NCBI GenBank assembly: GCA_016748015.1
Contig: JAAOMT010000703.1
Span: forward strand, 395,967 to 459,966
Origin: Geosiphon pyriformis
Taxonomy: Eukaryota > Glomeromycota > Glomeromycetes > Archaeosporales > Geosiphonaceae
Length of the DNA: 64,000 nt
Direction of reading: 5' to 3'
Below the pieces are notes generated by a model. That model did no database searches, was not told where the DNA came from, and worked only from the letters and a program-made list of their open reading frames with translations. Every line of letters starts with the position of its first letter. The first letter of the stretch is position 1. This document shows, in pieces, positions 45,119-57,300 of the stretch. The translations under genes and the position numbers were made by a program.

Positions 45119-48100
45119 ATGAATCAGATCCATACTCGAACATTTCGCCCAAACCAATCTTGGCGATTTCCAAAACACTTGGTTCGATATGTCACCATTT
45201 CAGTAAAAGAGCCTAAACACTTTGAATATGATGTTATTGTAGTGGGGGGTGGTCATGCAGGATCCGAAGCTTGTGCTGCTGCGGCTCGAAGTGGAGCAAA
45301 GACTCTATTAATAACACAAAATTTGGATACGATCGGTAAAGAAAAGGCATAAAAAAGTTTTTTCTCTCTGATGAAAACACTTTAATCTATATGTTAGGAA
45401 ATGAATGATCTCTTTGATTATAGGAGAGATGTCTTGCAATCCTTCATTTGGAGGGATTGGCAAAGGAGTGTTGGTGAGAGAGATTGACGCTCTTGATGGG
45501 TTATGCGGAAAAATTGCCGGTAAATCTTTTATTCTTCGTCAATATTTTGTTATAGAAGTTCATCCATGTTTCAATCCAACAGATTTATCTGGTATACAAT
45601 TCAAGATTTTAAATAGATCGAAAGGGCCAGCTGTGCATGTAAGTCATTCTCCCTTGCTACTTTATTACATTAATTGATTAATTGATCAGCTTCTCTCTGT
45701 TCCCAGGGACCTCGTGCTCAAATAGATCGCAAACTTTACAAGAAACATATGCAAGAATGTCTCTTCAATTATCCTAATCTAACCCTAAGAACAGGTAATG
45801 TTCATGATATCGTGATGGCACATCAACCCATAGACCTGAATTCATCTGGAAGTGGGGAGCCTTGTTTCGGCCAAATTCAAGGGATAAAACTTGGTAATCT
45901 CTTTAACTCTCTTTTTTTATGTGAATAACAATTTAATCGATCAATTCATTTATTAGAATCTAAAGAATTCATCGCAGCACCAAAAGTGATCATCACCACT
46001 GGAACCTTTCTTAAAGGAGAAATACATATTGGTAAGGGATCAAGTGAATCCATGTTTCAAAGATGTATTTGGATAAAGAGCAACTGAAAAAGATTCAAAT
46101 TTGCTCATTAAGGAAAAGTTGCTTACTCTTCTGGTCGGATCGGGGAGGCTGCATCTTTAGGACTTTCCAAATCTCTAGAGCTTGCCGGATTTCGTCTTGG
46201 TCGTTTAAAGACAGGTAAACTCGTTTTTTGGAGGGTTTTTTTGTTTAAAAAGGTTTAATTGGTATTCTTATTTTTCAGGTACTCCTCCTCGGTTGGACGG
46301 GAGAACAATCGATTATAAAAATCTAATTCCGCAAGTGGGGGATATACCTGCACATCCTTTCTCGTACCTTCATACCTCGGTGCCATACGAGGTGATAAAA
46401 ACAATCCAAATTTTCTCTTGAAAACCCTATGTTTCGATTTTTTTATATACTTTTTTAAAGTGTTTGTTCGTATAGTCACAACAGCTGCTTTGTCATCAAA
46501 CAAAAACCAATGATGATACCCGAGCCATAATTTTAGATAACTTAACGGAATCAATTCATATAAGAGAAACGGTGAAAGGCCCACGGTGAGTAACTACCAT
46601 TGAAGATAGTCAGTTGGATATTTCGATTAAATTTTTGCATTTTTGAGATATTGCCCTTCAATTGAATCAAAAATAATGCGCTTCACGGACAAATCCGGTC
46701 ACATAATATGGTTGGAACCAGAAGGTGAGTGTTTTTGTGTTTCGAAGATTGGCGATTCGAAAACTATAAACTTATGTTCTCAAAAAATCAAGCCTTTTAT
46801 CGTTTTGTTTTGTTTTGTTTTGTTTTGTTTTGTTTTGTTTTGTCTTGTCTTGTTTTGTTTTGTTTTGTTTTGTTTTGTTTTGTTTTGTTTTTCTCTGAGA
46901 TTGCGAAATCAAAAAACTGGCTTTTATTAAGCCCTAATAGTGTCGGGATTTCTTTTAATCTCCAAAGATAATTGACATGGATTTTCTTAGGACTTGACAC
47001 ACATGTTGTCTATCCGAACGGTATTTCTATCACTCTACCTGAAGATATTCAGCGACGTGTGATTAAAACTATCCCTGGATTACAGAATGCTTTAATGTTA
47101 AGGCCAGGTAAGGCTTTGAAAATATTTTTGCCTTCAATTTAGTATTTTTCAATTAAAATTTTGGCTTTTCTTTTGATCAGGATATGGCGTAGAATATGAT
47201 TATGTTGATCCCCGTGAATTACGTCCTACCTTAGAAACTCATCGCATCAAAGGTTTATATTTAGCTGGACAAATCAATGGAACCACGGGATACGAAGAAG
47301 CAGCTGCTCAAGTATGAACCAAAATAAAATCAACATCTTCTCCTCATGAGTTTATTAATTGAATAAAATTTTGTCACTAGGGGATCATTGCTGGCATCAA
47401 CGCGAGTCTGTCCGTTCGCAGGAAGCCACCTTTTATCTTAGATCGCGCGGATGCTTATATTGGTGTGCTGATCGATGATTTGGTTACTAAGGGGGTAGAG
47501 GAGCCATACCGAATGTTCACTTCACGATCCGAATATCGGTTATCATTAAGAGCTGATAATGCTGATCTACGTTTAACACCAAAAGGTAAAATTTAAAAAT
47601 GCAAATGACAAAACTCATTTCCTCCACCTTGGAATATATTAATGATTTATTTAGGCTTTAGTGTTGGTTGTGTTAATGAAAATCGGTGGAAGTTATATCA
47701 AGAAACAGAATCTCAGATGTCTCGAGGTATACAACTACTCAGTGATTTTGTATTAGGACCTCATCAATGGAATGATCTTGGGATCCCGGTTAATTATGAT
47801 GGTAATAAACGCAGGTAACATCTCTTTCTTCTGCCAATCAAACAAGGGACTCTGCTGTAGTTTTGTCTTTTTTATTATTATACCTCCCTTCTAAACCAAG
47901 ATAGGTTAATAATTGGTGTCTTATATCTAGTGCTTTTCAAATGATCGCTTACAGAGGTATGACAATGGATCGACTCATCGAATTAGTGCCAGAACTCTCG
48001 GAAATAACTCCATCAGTGCAAACTCGACTTTGGATTGAAGGTTAGATTAGAAGTTTATTTAAAGATGTTTTTCCACTTTATCTTTCTCATATAGAATGGC

Positions 48101-48490
48101 TTAATCATAAAGGAAGTTATAAGATATACTTGAAAAGACAAGAAGCTGAGGTTCAAGCTTTTAGAAAAGACGAGGAGCTGAAGTTGCCTGATAATATAGA
48201 TTACGACAAGTAAGTTACACGCAAATCAATCTCAGTGGGATTTGGGTTTGCTTCGATTTCTAAATTTATATAAATTTAGGATTTCAAGTCTTTCTCTAGA
48301 AGAAAGGTCAAAACTCGGGTTAATTCGTCCGACGACTTTGGTTAGTTAATATTATGATTTATTTTACTTCATTATATGTTATTTTTCTAAATTTGACTCA
48401 AAATAGGGGGCTGCTAAACGTATCGAAGGGATAACACCATCAGCCATATTTCTATTACTGAAATATGTCAAACGAACCAAGGATTTTTAA
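45119..48490 (+). CDS. MTO1: Mitochondrial tRNA uridine 5-carboxymethylaminomethyl modification enzyme (MnmG/GidA family)
   Basis: Seventeen exons join in phase through GT-AG introns: 45119-45335, 45424-45519, 45583-45638, 45707-45893, 45957-46031, 46113-46214, 46279-46391, 46476-46585, 46648-46724, 46991-47107, 47181-47311, 47381-47585, 47655-47814, 47931-48040, 48095-48209, 48280-48340, 48407-48490. The product is 671 residues, the usual MTO1 size. A basic N-terminus ([19 protein letters not shown]) fits mitochondrial import. The FAD-binding [12 protein letters not shown] is followed by [72 protein letters not shown] and [19 protein letters not shown], all family hallmarks. With the MnmE/GTPBP3 partner it modifies U34 of mitochondrial tRNAs. 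The gene looks intact. Confidence 0.96.
46802..46891. repeat. (TTTTG)n pentanucleotide array inside an MTO1 intron
   Basis: About 17 TTTTG units with two variant TCTTG units lie in intron 9 of MTO1 (46725-46990). The array explains why this intron is much longer than its neighbours, which are mostly 60-90 bp. Confidence 0.9.
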
Positions 48491-49836
48491 CAATAGATTC
48501 TATCACCAGAGTTTTCAGAATATTTATTTTAATGATTTTCCAGATTCGGATTGGCTTCAAGATTCATGATTTTTTTTTAATTGCTAATATCACCATTTTT
48601 GATCTCAGCCCTTTTCACAATATAAGTGAAATAAATAAAAATTATCACGTAAAACCATCTTATTGAAGCTTTGAAAATTTTAAACAAAGATCTTTGTTAA
48701 AATGTAGGCCAGTATATTATGTTGAAATAAATTACTTAAATAAGACATCATCGAGTCCCTATTTGACATTTGCTGTTAGCAAAACAAATACAGAATGTGC
48801 AACAATGGTATCTCCGAAGTGACACGAACCAAACAAGGTTGCGCCGGATATTTATTTAAAAAGAGGAGAGATAGAACAACGCCGTTAACGACCGACTCTA
48901 GAATGTGAAAATCTCGAGGTTATGTTTTATATGGCGAAAATGTAAGATAAATTTCTCGAAAAAAACTAACAGGAAAAGAAAAATTGAAAATAATGGGCAT
49001 CGCTTTTGGAACAAACTCCTGTCTGTATTCCAAAAGATATCGAAGGTGATTTTCGCGTATTGGGAATGGATTCCATTATCAGCTGACTAATTAATACCCT
49101 AAGCTTACCCGTCGCAATGATTCAATTTCCAATGAAGGTTAAAGAGATTTAAATTTTGCAGAGATGACGAAAATACTTAATCATAAAAAGACATTAAGGG
49201 GGCTCTAAAAGAATCAGGTTTCAGGGCTAAATCGTAGAGTGAAATTCTATCCGTTCAGAATTTCAGGCCTTAAACGCCGGGCACAGGTCACTTGAGTTTT
49301 ATCATTTATGCCAATTAAAAGAACGTCTCACTTTGGTTTTTGTTCCTCTCGTTTTTGGTTCACCGCTTTTTTCTGTTTAATGTATCAATACACAAGGACA
49401 CCGAATATGTTACATTAATAGAGAGATACACACTAGCCATCAGCGATTTGTATATTTCCGCTCGTGAATTTCTTTAATCTTCATCAATAGAATATCAAAT
49501 ATCAACTAGCATCATTCACCTTTTTACTATTACGTCTGCTATATCTTTCTGTTTAAAAAACTTTGAAAATTAACAACTGTTGTACAAGGAAATACAAATA
49601 CTAATAACTTATCGGCTGTGTTTTTTTCACCGAGAAGAAAAAAGCAACAAACCCAAAAAACCAAACATACATTCTCCGCCTTTACTTATTAAAACACAAC
49701 AAAACCTATATTCAACTGTATGCCTTTTATCAGTTGAGCTTTATTTTCTTTTGGTGTTATAACACCTTATCTCTTTCTTTTTTTCACCTTTTTCTCGATC
49801 CTTAGGAAACTTGAATAAAGCAAACAGAGGTAGCGT
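48491..49836. other. Intergenic region between MTO1 and the Vac7-like gene
   Basis: No gene is supported. The right half includes pyrimidine-rich stretches (about 49750-49800) that would fit the leader of the downstream gene. Short open frames here have no recognisable content. Confidence 0.5.
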
Positions 49837-52152
49837 ATGTCTAATCATAATAAAGTTGACTTATCCCCACTTGAACACAGCCCGAGACCTGTTCTCAAAA
49901 GTAAATCCATTAGCATGCCAACGCAGTCGGCTCTTCCTTCCGTTAAGTTAGAAAAGGAAGAGCAACCAAGCGATAGAGATCAACCTTTAGATCAACCAAC
50001 AATACTAGCAACAACAGAAGATGTTTTACCAACAAATACCTTAGGAACACAACAGCACTTACAAACTCAAAATTCACAACTGGAACAACAGCAACCAAAG
50101 ACACCTTCTGCTGCAAAAAAGCTAGTCAACAAATTAACTACCTTCACTCCGAATCGTACGAAAAATAAAGGTACTGATAGAAAACTGATTGTAGAACCTG
50201 CCTATTGTAATAGGAACAGTAGTGGTACTGGCAAGAAAGATTCTCAGCAGGTTAGTAACTCTTAATAGTTATAAAAGTTTAACTGATTTGGGTTCATGGG
50301 CAAAATTAGTGTTATTTTTGGAGGTTGAAATATGATTAATGGGGTTTTATACACAACAATCATGTATGCACACGTGCAATGACTTTTATAACTTAAAATC
50401 GATCTTTAAAATATTAATTAAGAACTTCCCTTCTTTGATTTGTTATGATTTCGGAGTTAGGATGAACTTTTAAAGAAGGTTGGGAACCTTTTTGAATTTT
50501 AATTATTATTCTCATTCTTATTATCTGGAAAAAATTGAGGCGGAATCGTTACGTGAGAATGTTATCCCGTCACCTTGAAATAAATCAGAATAAAAGTTCG
50601 TTCTAATGATCTATGTATTTAATGAATATTATTCTGGTATTATAACATCATTTTTAGTCTGATGTGCGTCCTGTTAAATCGATTGATTCTTTGGCAAAGC
50701 CAAAAAAGAAAAAGCGTTCCCCCAACATCACGGAAGGTGGGTATTTGATCTTCTTTTATTGTTTTTTATTTAAATTAGGCTAATTGTGATTAAAAAAAAG
50801 AAGTACCTTTGATCATTTCTCCTTTTCTACATTCAAATTTAATTTAATTCACGATCAAATAAAAAAAGGGATGTCTCGAGCTGAAATTTTTGCCGCAAAT
50901 GTTGCTAGCGCTGTAGATGCTGCCGAAGGTTAGTTATTCTTATTATTTCAGTTTTTATTATTTTTATTATTATTAATTTTGGATTTCAACTAAACCATAT
51001 GTTATGAGACTAATTACAAAAATTCAACCAAAATTTGCTGCTATTTGGATAATGCAAATGCTCCAACTCTGGCCATTATATTTTGTTCAATAAAATTATC
51101 CTTTCTTCAAAATGCTGATACCATCAGCGGAGTTAGACGAAGACGAAGATTTTATATATAATAGAGATAGGGGCCACACACGCACTCCTTCATTGACTAG
51201 TCTGAATAGTGTCAATCAACCGACATCTGCACAATTATCATATCCACACATGCCACCCGAACATATGTACGGATATCCGGGGAATCAATATCAATTTCCT
51301 GCCAATTTATATTCAGCGATGCCAAATCCGCGTCGTGTTCCTTTTCATACTATCTCGAATTACCATAGACCTCCATTTTATGGTAATTACCCTCAATTCT
51401 ACAATGGAGGTAACACTTCTGGCTCAGAGACAGATGATGCATCGATTCAACCTAATCAAAAGGGCTCATCATCGCCCACTCTGCTTCCTCATCACAAACC
51501 TACTGGTGTAATGCGAGCCTCGTTACCGGATATGTCGCAATATTCTAAAGGCTACCCGAATTATGGAACCACTAGTTACTATTACAACGATCCATTTTAC
51601 CACGATTGGTATAGTGGTGATGATGAAAGACTTCCGTTATTTGCAAAATGGAGACCACCTTATGAGGATAGAAGAAGGTGTGAAGAAATTTCAAGTTTCA
51701 ATGTTTTTTCAACCCCAATTCTTTTTTCCTTATATTTTTTATTATTGCACAAAATTTTTAGACCTTGTTGTACATCCACTATATTCTCTTTAACCACATT
51801 CCTCGTCTTTTCAATTGTTGCTTTCTGCTACTAAAGAATCCTGGTGGCAAAGGAGATAAAGAGGCGCAAGACAAGTGGTACATATTAATTTTATCTTGAA
51901 CATCCTAATAAATGGGATTTTTTTTAACAAATATTTCTTTTCAGGTCATATTTGTTACAAAAAGGATATCAGTTAACTGTACGAGGATCTTGCGCTATTC
52001 TTAACCTTTCTCCAAAAATCAATTCGTTGGTGTCTGTTTTGTTCGACGAATTGAGGGTTCGGATGGTGTTGCCAAAAGTGGTGGAGATGATTCGGATGCA
52101 GGAAGCGAGGAATTTGGTGCGTTATCTAAAAACATTGTCATCCGAAGTTTAA
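49837..52152 (+). CDS. VAC7: Vac7-like vacuolar membrane protein (PI(3,5)P2 regulator)
   Basis: Exons inferred: 49837-50250, 50658-50736, 50869-50928, 51128-51677, about 51762-51877 and 51945-52152. The N-terminal part is Ser/Gln/Pro-rich. The block MSRAEIFAANVASAVD, then DEDEDFIYN and HTRTPSLTSL, resembles the conserved fungal Vac7 block (VASAVDE, ETFVY, HSRTPS). A hydrophobic segment (STIFSLTTFLVFSIVAFCY) fits the single membrane anchor. The end, KWSYLLQKGYQLTVRG, resembles the lumenal VRG motif of Vac7. Vac7 activates the Fab1 PI3P 5-kinase at the vacuole. The reading frame is lost between the membrane segment (TAA at 51832-51834) and the KW..VRG part, and the lumenal domain between them seems short. 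So the 3' half may be deleted, frameshifted or wrongly modelled. The first four exons are firm. Confidence 0.65.
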
Positions 52153-52677
52153 TTTAGGTGCCTATGGTGAGGATTGGGATGAGGGAGACGATAGTGCCAG
52201 CAATTTGTGGTAGAACATTTTAGGAGTCTTGGTCTATCATGGAATCTAGGTTCCAGTTTTTTTGTAAAGGTACTCTTATTGTTACATGATATTCGCGTAA
52301 CAAAATTTTGGTTATTTGGAATAAACGTCATCTCACGTTTTTTGAGATGAAAATCTTATTCTTTTATTGCAATAAAAATTACAAGGTATTTCTTAATTCA
52401 ATTTTTGCATTACCAAAGTTTTACAATCCGTTCAATCCGGCAAGATGATAAATAACCTATCTACTTGAATAACGAGATACAATTTACATTGATTCTTAAA
52501 CTATTTACAAATATCACAATTTTGCACAAAATTTAACACTGGAAGGGAATCCAGAAATCTATAGTATTAGCCCCTTACTATATAGTAATTTTAAATTATT
52601 TTTCACCCGCCAGATGGGCAAAAACTCGCAGAATTCAAAATCTATCATAATGTAGGCTTCAAAAGAAAGGAGGCCAG
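52153..52677. other. Short intergenic region between convergent genes
   Basis: This is the 3' flank of the Vac7-like gene on the left and of the minus-strand membrane protein gene on the right. No other feature is seen. Confidence 0.5.
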
Positions 52678-54034
52678 CTACCCACTTTTCGGAGATTCGA
52701 AAGGTTCCACTCCTGATTGAACTTCATTAATTATTAGTCGAGCAAGCTCGACCGTTTTCTTTAACGCCTAAAAATAAGTTTGCATTTAATAAATGAAAAC
52801 AAAAAAACCAGCACTCGATTGAAACTAATTGTAATTTTCAATGTGTATTTACCTTTTTCATCCGAATCTTGACAAGTTTTTTCATCATTTCCTCGTTTTC
52901 ATGTCGCAATTTCTCAAATTCGCGTTCCATAAGGTATCTTGTTTTTTCAGCCACTATGCGATTGATCTGTTTACGCTGCAATTCGGATATCTCGACCGAA
53001 AATTTTTGATCAGCTTTTGTACTTAAAAATCTTTCAAGTCGGCTTTGAAAGTCCATCATGACCGCCCTCATGTTTGGTGATCTTTCAGCTACAAGTTTCA
53101 TAGTGATGGCGATCACCAAAATCAAAAAAGTGCTCAGCAGAATCTTTTTGTTCATTTTAACCAGGACAGTGTAAGGGAACAAAAGAAGTGAAATGAATAG
53201 ATAGTAAATAAGATAAAGGCCACGGAATAATACACGCTGGAGAGACTTCATAAATGAAATTTTAGGATTGCATGTGGCAGGTGAAGCAAATTTGAATTCC
53301 TCTACGTTTCTAGATGTGGAAGAAGGATTAGATGTAAAAGGAGAAGTGATATTGGAATTTTCTACATCTCTAGAAGATGCAGATAAAGAACTATAGATGG
53401 AAGTGAATTTGGGTTCTGCTGAGACTCTGGATGCAGTATTATACGTATAAGGTGAAGCGAAGTTGATTTCTATGATTCTTTGAGGTGTTGTGCTTCCGCT
53501 GATGGTTGGTGTGCTTATGGTAGAGCTTAAATTGGAAATCAGATTAAGTTCTCCTTGGCGGCTGGATGCGTTACTAGAAACGTGGTTTAAAGTGGATCCA
53601 TGATCACCATTATCATTGATGTCGGTAAGGTGGTTCATCAGGTCTCCCTCTGAAGGAAAATAGGGGGAGTAAGAAATAGTAGTTTCTTCCTCTTTTTTCA
53701 ATTGTGGTCCAGGGATTATTGGCGAGTGGAAATCAAAATCTTGCGGCTCAGATTTAGCTTGAATGAGTCCACTTCGCCAAAACCTAAGCTCCAAATCTTC
53801 CTCTTCTTTGACTTGAGGCATAAGAATTTGGGAACTATCAAGCCGTTCACCCAAGTTTGAAGCCACGGAATTGCTTCTGTCATTTCGTCTCGTTCCTGGG
53901 CTTTTGTAATGGCGGGTTTGGCTATAGTTTATTGGCGTCCTTTCACGCAGCTCGTATCTGTGCATAGGTGAACTTTGAGCTTGCGAACTAACCACGGGTT
54001 GATTACGGCGCGGCATAAAGCGGGAAATAGTCAT
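52678..54034 (-). CDS. Unrecognised protein with two membrane segments and a C-terminal coiled coil (423 aa)
   Basis: Two exons: 54034-52853 and 52767-52678, joined in phase by a GTAAAT-TTTTAG intron. The N-terminal two thirds (residues 1-275) are hydrophilic, Ser/Thr/Asn-rich and probably disordered, with three KxE-type stretches (QVKEEEDLEL, AKSEPQDF, LKKEEET) that look like possible SUMO sites. Two hydrophobic segments follow (about residues 280-300, LYLIYYLFISLLLFPY; and 304-322, ILLSTFLILVIAIT), separated by a short basic loop. The rest is a charged helix (ELQRKQINRIVAEKT, EFEKLRHENEEMMKKL) continuing into exon 2 and ending ESPKSG. The layout recalls integral membrane proteins of the nuclear envelope or ER, but I recognise no family. 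Its start lies close to the AT-rich repeat block that begins near 54060. Confidence 0.75.
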
Positions 54035-55280
54035 CCAAATTGCTCTAATTTTTTGATGATTAATTAAATAAAAAAGTTTCTATACGTGACCAGCCACCAG
54101 AGCCGATCAAGACCATACTATATTATAAAAAACCAATTAAAATAAAAAATTGTTTTATATATGATAATTATCTTAATAGACTACTATTGTATTAAAATCA
54201 AAATTTTTATTACTTAAAAAAATATTTATTATTGTTATTAAAATATCTATATTATTATCAATTTGTATTATTATTGTTTATTATATTCTTAAAAGCTTTA
54301 ATATAATTAACAAATAAAAAAACTTTCTTTTATTAATTCTTAAATTATAAAAAGAATAAAAAATAATTAAAAAAACATCTTAATATATTTTTTATCCAGT
54401 ATTTTTTTTAAGCTATTTTTTTTAATAAACTCTTATTTATAAAATTAAATTTGTAAATATTTTAAATATATAAATATTTATATAAATTAGAAAATAATTT
54501 TTAAAAACTTTTTGTTATATCTTTAAAATAATTATAAAAAAAACTTTTTTTAGTTTAATAAATAAAAAAAAATTAATAATTTTAATAATTTTGTGTATAT
54601 ATTAAGCCAAATTATTGTTTAAAACAATTACAATTTTAAATTTTATGTTATTGGTTTCTAATTTAGAAATAAAAATTACAATTTATTGAATTTATTTTCT
54701 AATATGGTTTAGTCTTATATTTTAACTTAGTTTTTAATAATATAAATACCAAATTACAAGATTTATTATATTAATAAATAATATTTAATTGTTTAACAAA
54801 ATTATTTTTTTTTTTATATTGTATATAACAATTTTTTAAATAGTTATTAATAATAAAAAGTATTTAAATTTAAAGCCAAACTAAGTGCCAGATTTTAAAA
54901 TATTTTTAAACAAAAAATTAACAAATAAATTAATTATATCAATATTTATAACTTGTTTTTTCATTTTTTATTAATATAACCAAAGTTAATAGTTAAAAAA
55001 AACCAATTTTTTGGTATTTAAATAAGTTTTTATATTTACTTTATTTGTATTTATATTATTAATAAAAAAGTTTGCCAGTTTTATAGTTATTAGAAAAAAA
55101 TTATTAATAAAATAATAGTAAATAAAATAAAAAAGACAAAAAAACAAAAAAATATTTCAGCTGTTTTTTTTTGGCTTTTATTATGTTTAAAAAATTAATA
55201 AAAAAAAAAGTTTTTAAACTTTCTTAAATTTAAAAACATAAAAATAAAAAAATTATTTTTTTTATTAATATCTTAATAAA
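54035..55280 (-). pseudogene. LINE 3' end fragment followed by decayed AT-rich DNA
   Basis: The segment 54084-54118 (CGTGACCAGCCACCAGAG and on) matches the LINE 3' untranslated region at 62540-62578 (ATGTGACCAGCCACTCAGA and on), in the same orientation. It therefore marks the 3' end of another minus-strand LINE copy. The following kilobase is strongly AT-shifted and no frame survives. It begins only about 50 bp from the start codon of the neighbouring gene. Confidence 0.55.
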
Positions 55281-57300
55281 TAAAGTTCAACTACTATCTA
55301 GTACATAGAACTAAACTAAGTGGCATAAACTAAATATGACTTATATATTTACTACATGTAACTAGCCACTTAAATTAGACAAAACAATATTACATATCTA
55401 TATAAATTCTTATATTATTATCTAAACCAAAAAAAACAAACATGGTTTGTATTTATTAAAGCTTATTACAAAAAATTTAATTATTTTGAAAAGATAAACT
55501 ACACTATTTGACAAACTAACTACCAAGCCAATAGTCAAATCAGATACTATATTACTATCATTTATTAAATCTGTCTCTTTTATATCTGTCTTAAACTTGA
55601 ACTTAACAAGCCAAATAATTAAATAATAATTTATTATTAGTTGTTTTATAAATACAATTATGATTGCCAAAGCTTTTTTTTTGTCTTCAAAAACCACAAT
55701 AGTTTTTAAACACCATTTTCTTAACACAAACCTCTTGCAAATTGTAATATATAAATTTATATTAACTAAATACCTAGAAAAAGTTTTTAATGCAGCAAAA
55801 GAAAAAAAGATGCAAACACTTATAAAAAAAACCCAAATTTTAGAAAGCTCTATTAGTATTTTTCTACAAATGGCAATATTTTTAAGACAAATAAAAACAT
55901 GATTTGGAAATTTCACTTTACTATACAACAAACACAATACTCTAAAATACCTTCTGTTATATAATCTTTTTCTAACAGTTATAAGCAAATATCTATGTAC
56001 AGTCTTTATCAAATATGTGCACAAATTGGCAGATCTTTTGCTTATAAAACCAGACAGCATATGCAAATTAAGATATTATATTTTTATAATAAACAGCTAA
56101 TCTATTTTTTAAATTAACTTACTTGGTACTACATAACAACCAAAATTGTTTTTCCATTGGACATAATAAACAGATCTATACAAATTATAAATAAAGTAAT
56201 AAAAATTGCCAAAAACAGCTGTATTCTCTGCTATAATAAATTACTTATACATTTTACTTAGTAGAAACAATAAAAAGTATACAGTTTTATTTACTATCTA
56301 ATTTGTTTTGATATTGTCTAAGATATCTGAATTGTTTTTAATTTTAACCCAATCAATTTAAAAATTTTTATCTTTTATTAAATTAACAATATGTTTTTTT
56401 TTCATTCAATAGCAATTACAAAAGTCAGACACAATAGACCTAATTTTAAATTTACATATATTAATAGCAATCTAACTGTTCAGATATAGTACAATTATAC
56501 AAAAAAACAGAATACACTTTAAAAACAAAGTAATAGTCTATAATTCAGCCATTATAGATTACAAAAAACCATGTACTTTGATCCTAACTTTTATATCTAC
56601 TGCTGGAAAATACACAGCAACTTTACAAATAATTTTAGTAAAACTTATATCTTTTAATAATTTATCTATATATATTTTGATAGTATTTAACCAAACTTTA
56701 AGCAAATATTTATGAATATCAAAAAACTCAACAGATTTCAGAATGCTTGAATCATAAAATCTACTAACTTTATTGGAATCAATTAACAAAAATTAGTTAT
56801 TATGCAAAAACTTTAAAGCTAATTTAAAGTAAAGTGGTATAAAACTTTTAAAATCTAACTTTTTTTAATAATAAAACATCTTTCAATCTATCATATTGTC
56901 TTCTTTGTCTAAAAGTTTATTACTAAATACCACCCCAAATTTTCTCAAAAAATACATTAAATTATAGTATAAAAACTTTACCAAAATATCTGACATCAAA
57001 AACTTTTTAAAACTACAAAATATATTAAATAAATTGTTATCTAAAAACATACTATTAACCAAAAATTTTTTACAATTCCAGCCAAAAAATTATTAATAGA
57101 ACTAATATACAACTTAATAGAGCAGCAGAAAAGATTCAAAAAGATTTAATTCAGAATCTGCAAATATAAATGTCTGTAATCAAACAAATACACAAAAATA
57201 TTTAAAGCATTAATAAAGATTACTATTAATGCCAATTTATTTTTAGTTTGTATTTGCTTAAAAAATTTCAAATTATATTATATAATTTTATCCTGAAGTA
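55281..57300 (-). pseudogene. Decayed LINE (non-LTR retrotransposon), ORF2 3' half
   Basis: The minus-strand frame 56066-55422 aligns with the younger copy at the right end: ICKRFVLRKW against LCKRFVFNNW, IVVFEDKKKALA against VSVFEDPRVAAC, and YKPCLFFLV against HRSCLFFSG. Upstream, 56789-56559 aligns with the RNase H start: IYIDKLLKDI against VYTDGSLSGL, and AVYFPAVDI against AVFFEDIDS. The 3' untranslated part (about 55285-55420, CTAGTACATAG and CATGTAACTAGCCACTTA) also matches. Homology with the 22.9-23.3 kb block extends to about 57260. The remaining frame is kept open by chance and low GC, so this is a fossil, not a gene. Confidence 0.75.

Noticed and set aside
55422-56066. A 214-codon minus-strand frame as a real membrane protein gene
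   Set aside because: It looks hydrophobic and long, but it aligns with the C-terminal part of the LINE ORF2 at 62.6-63.2 kb and is a decayed copy.
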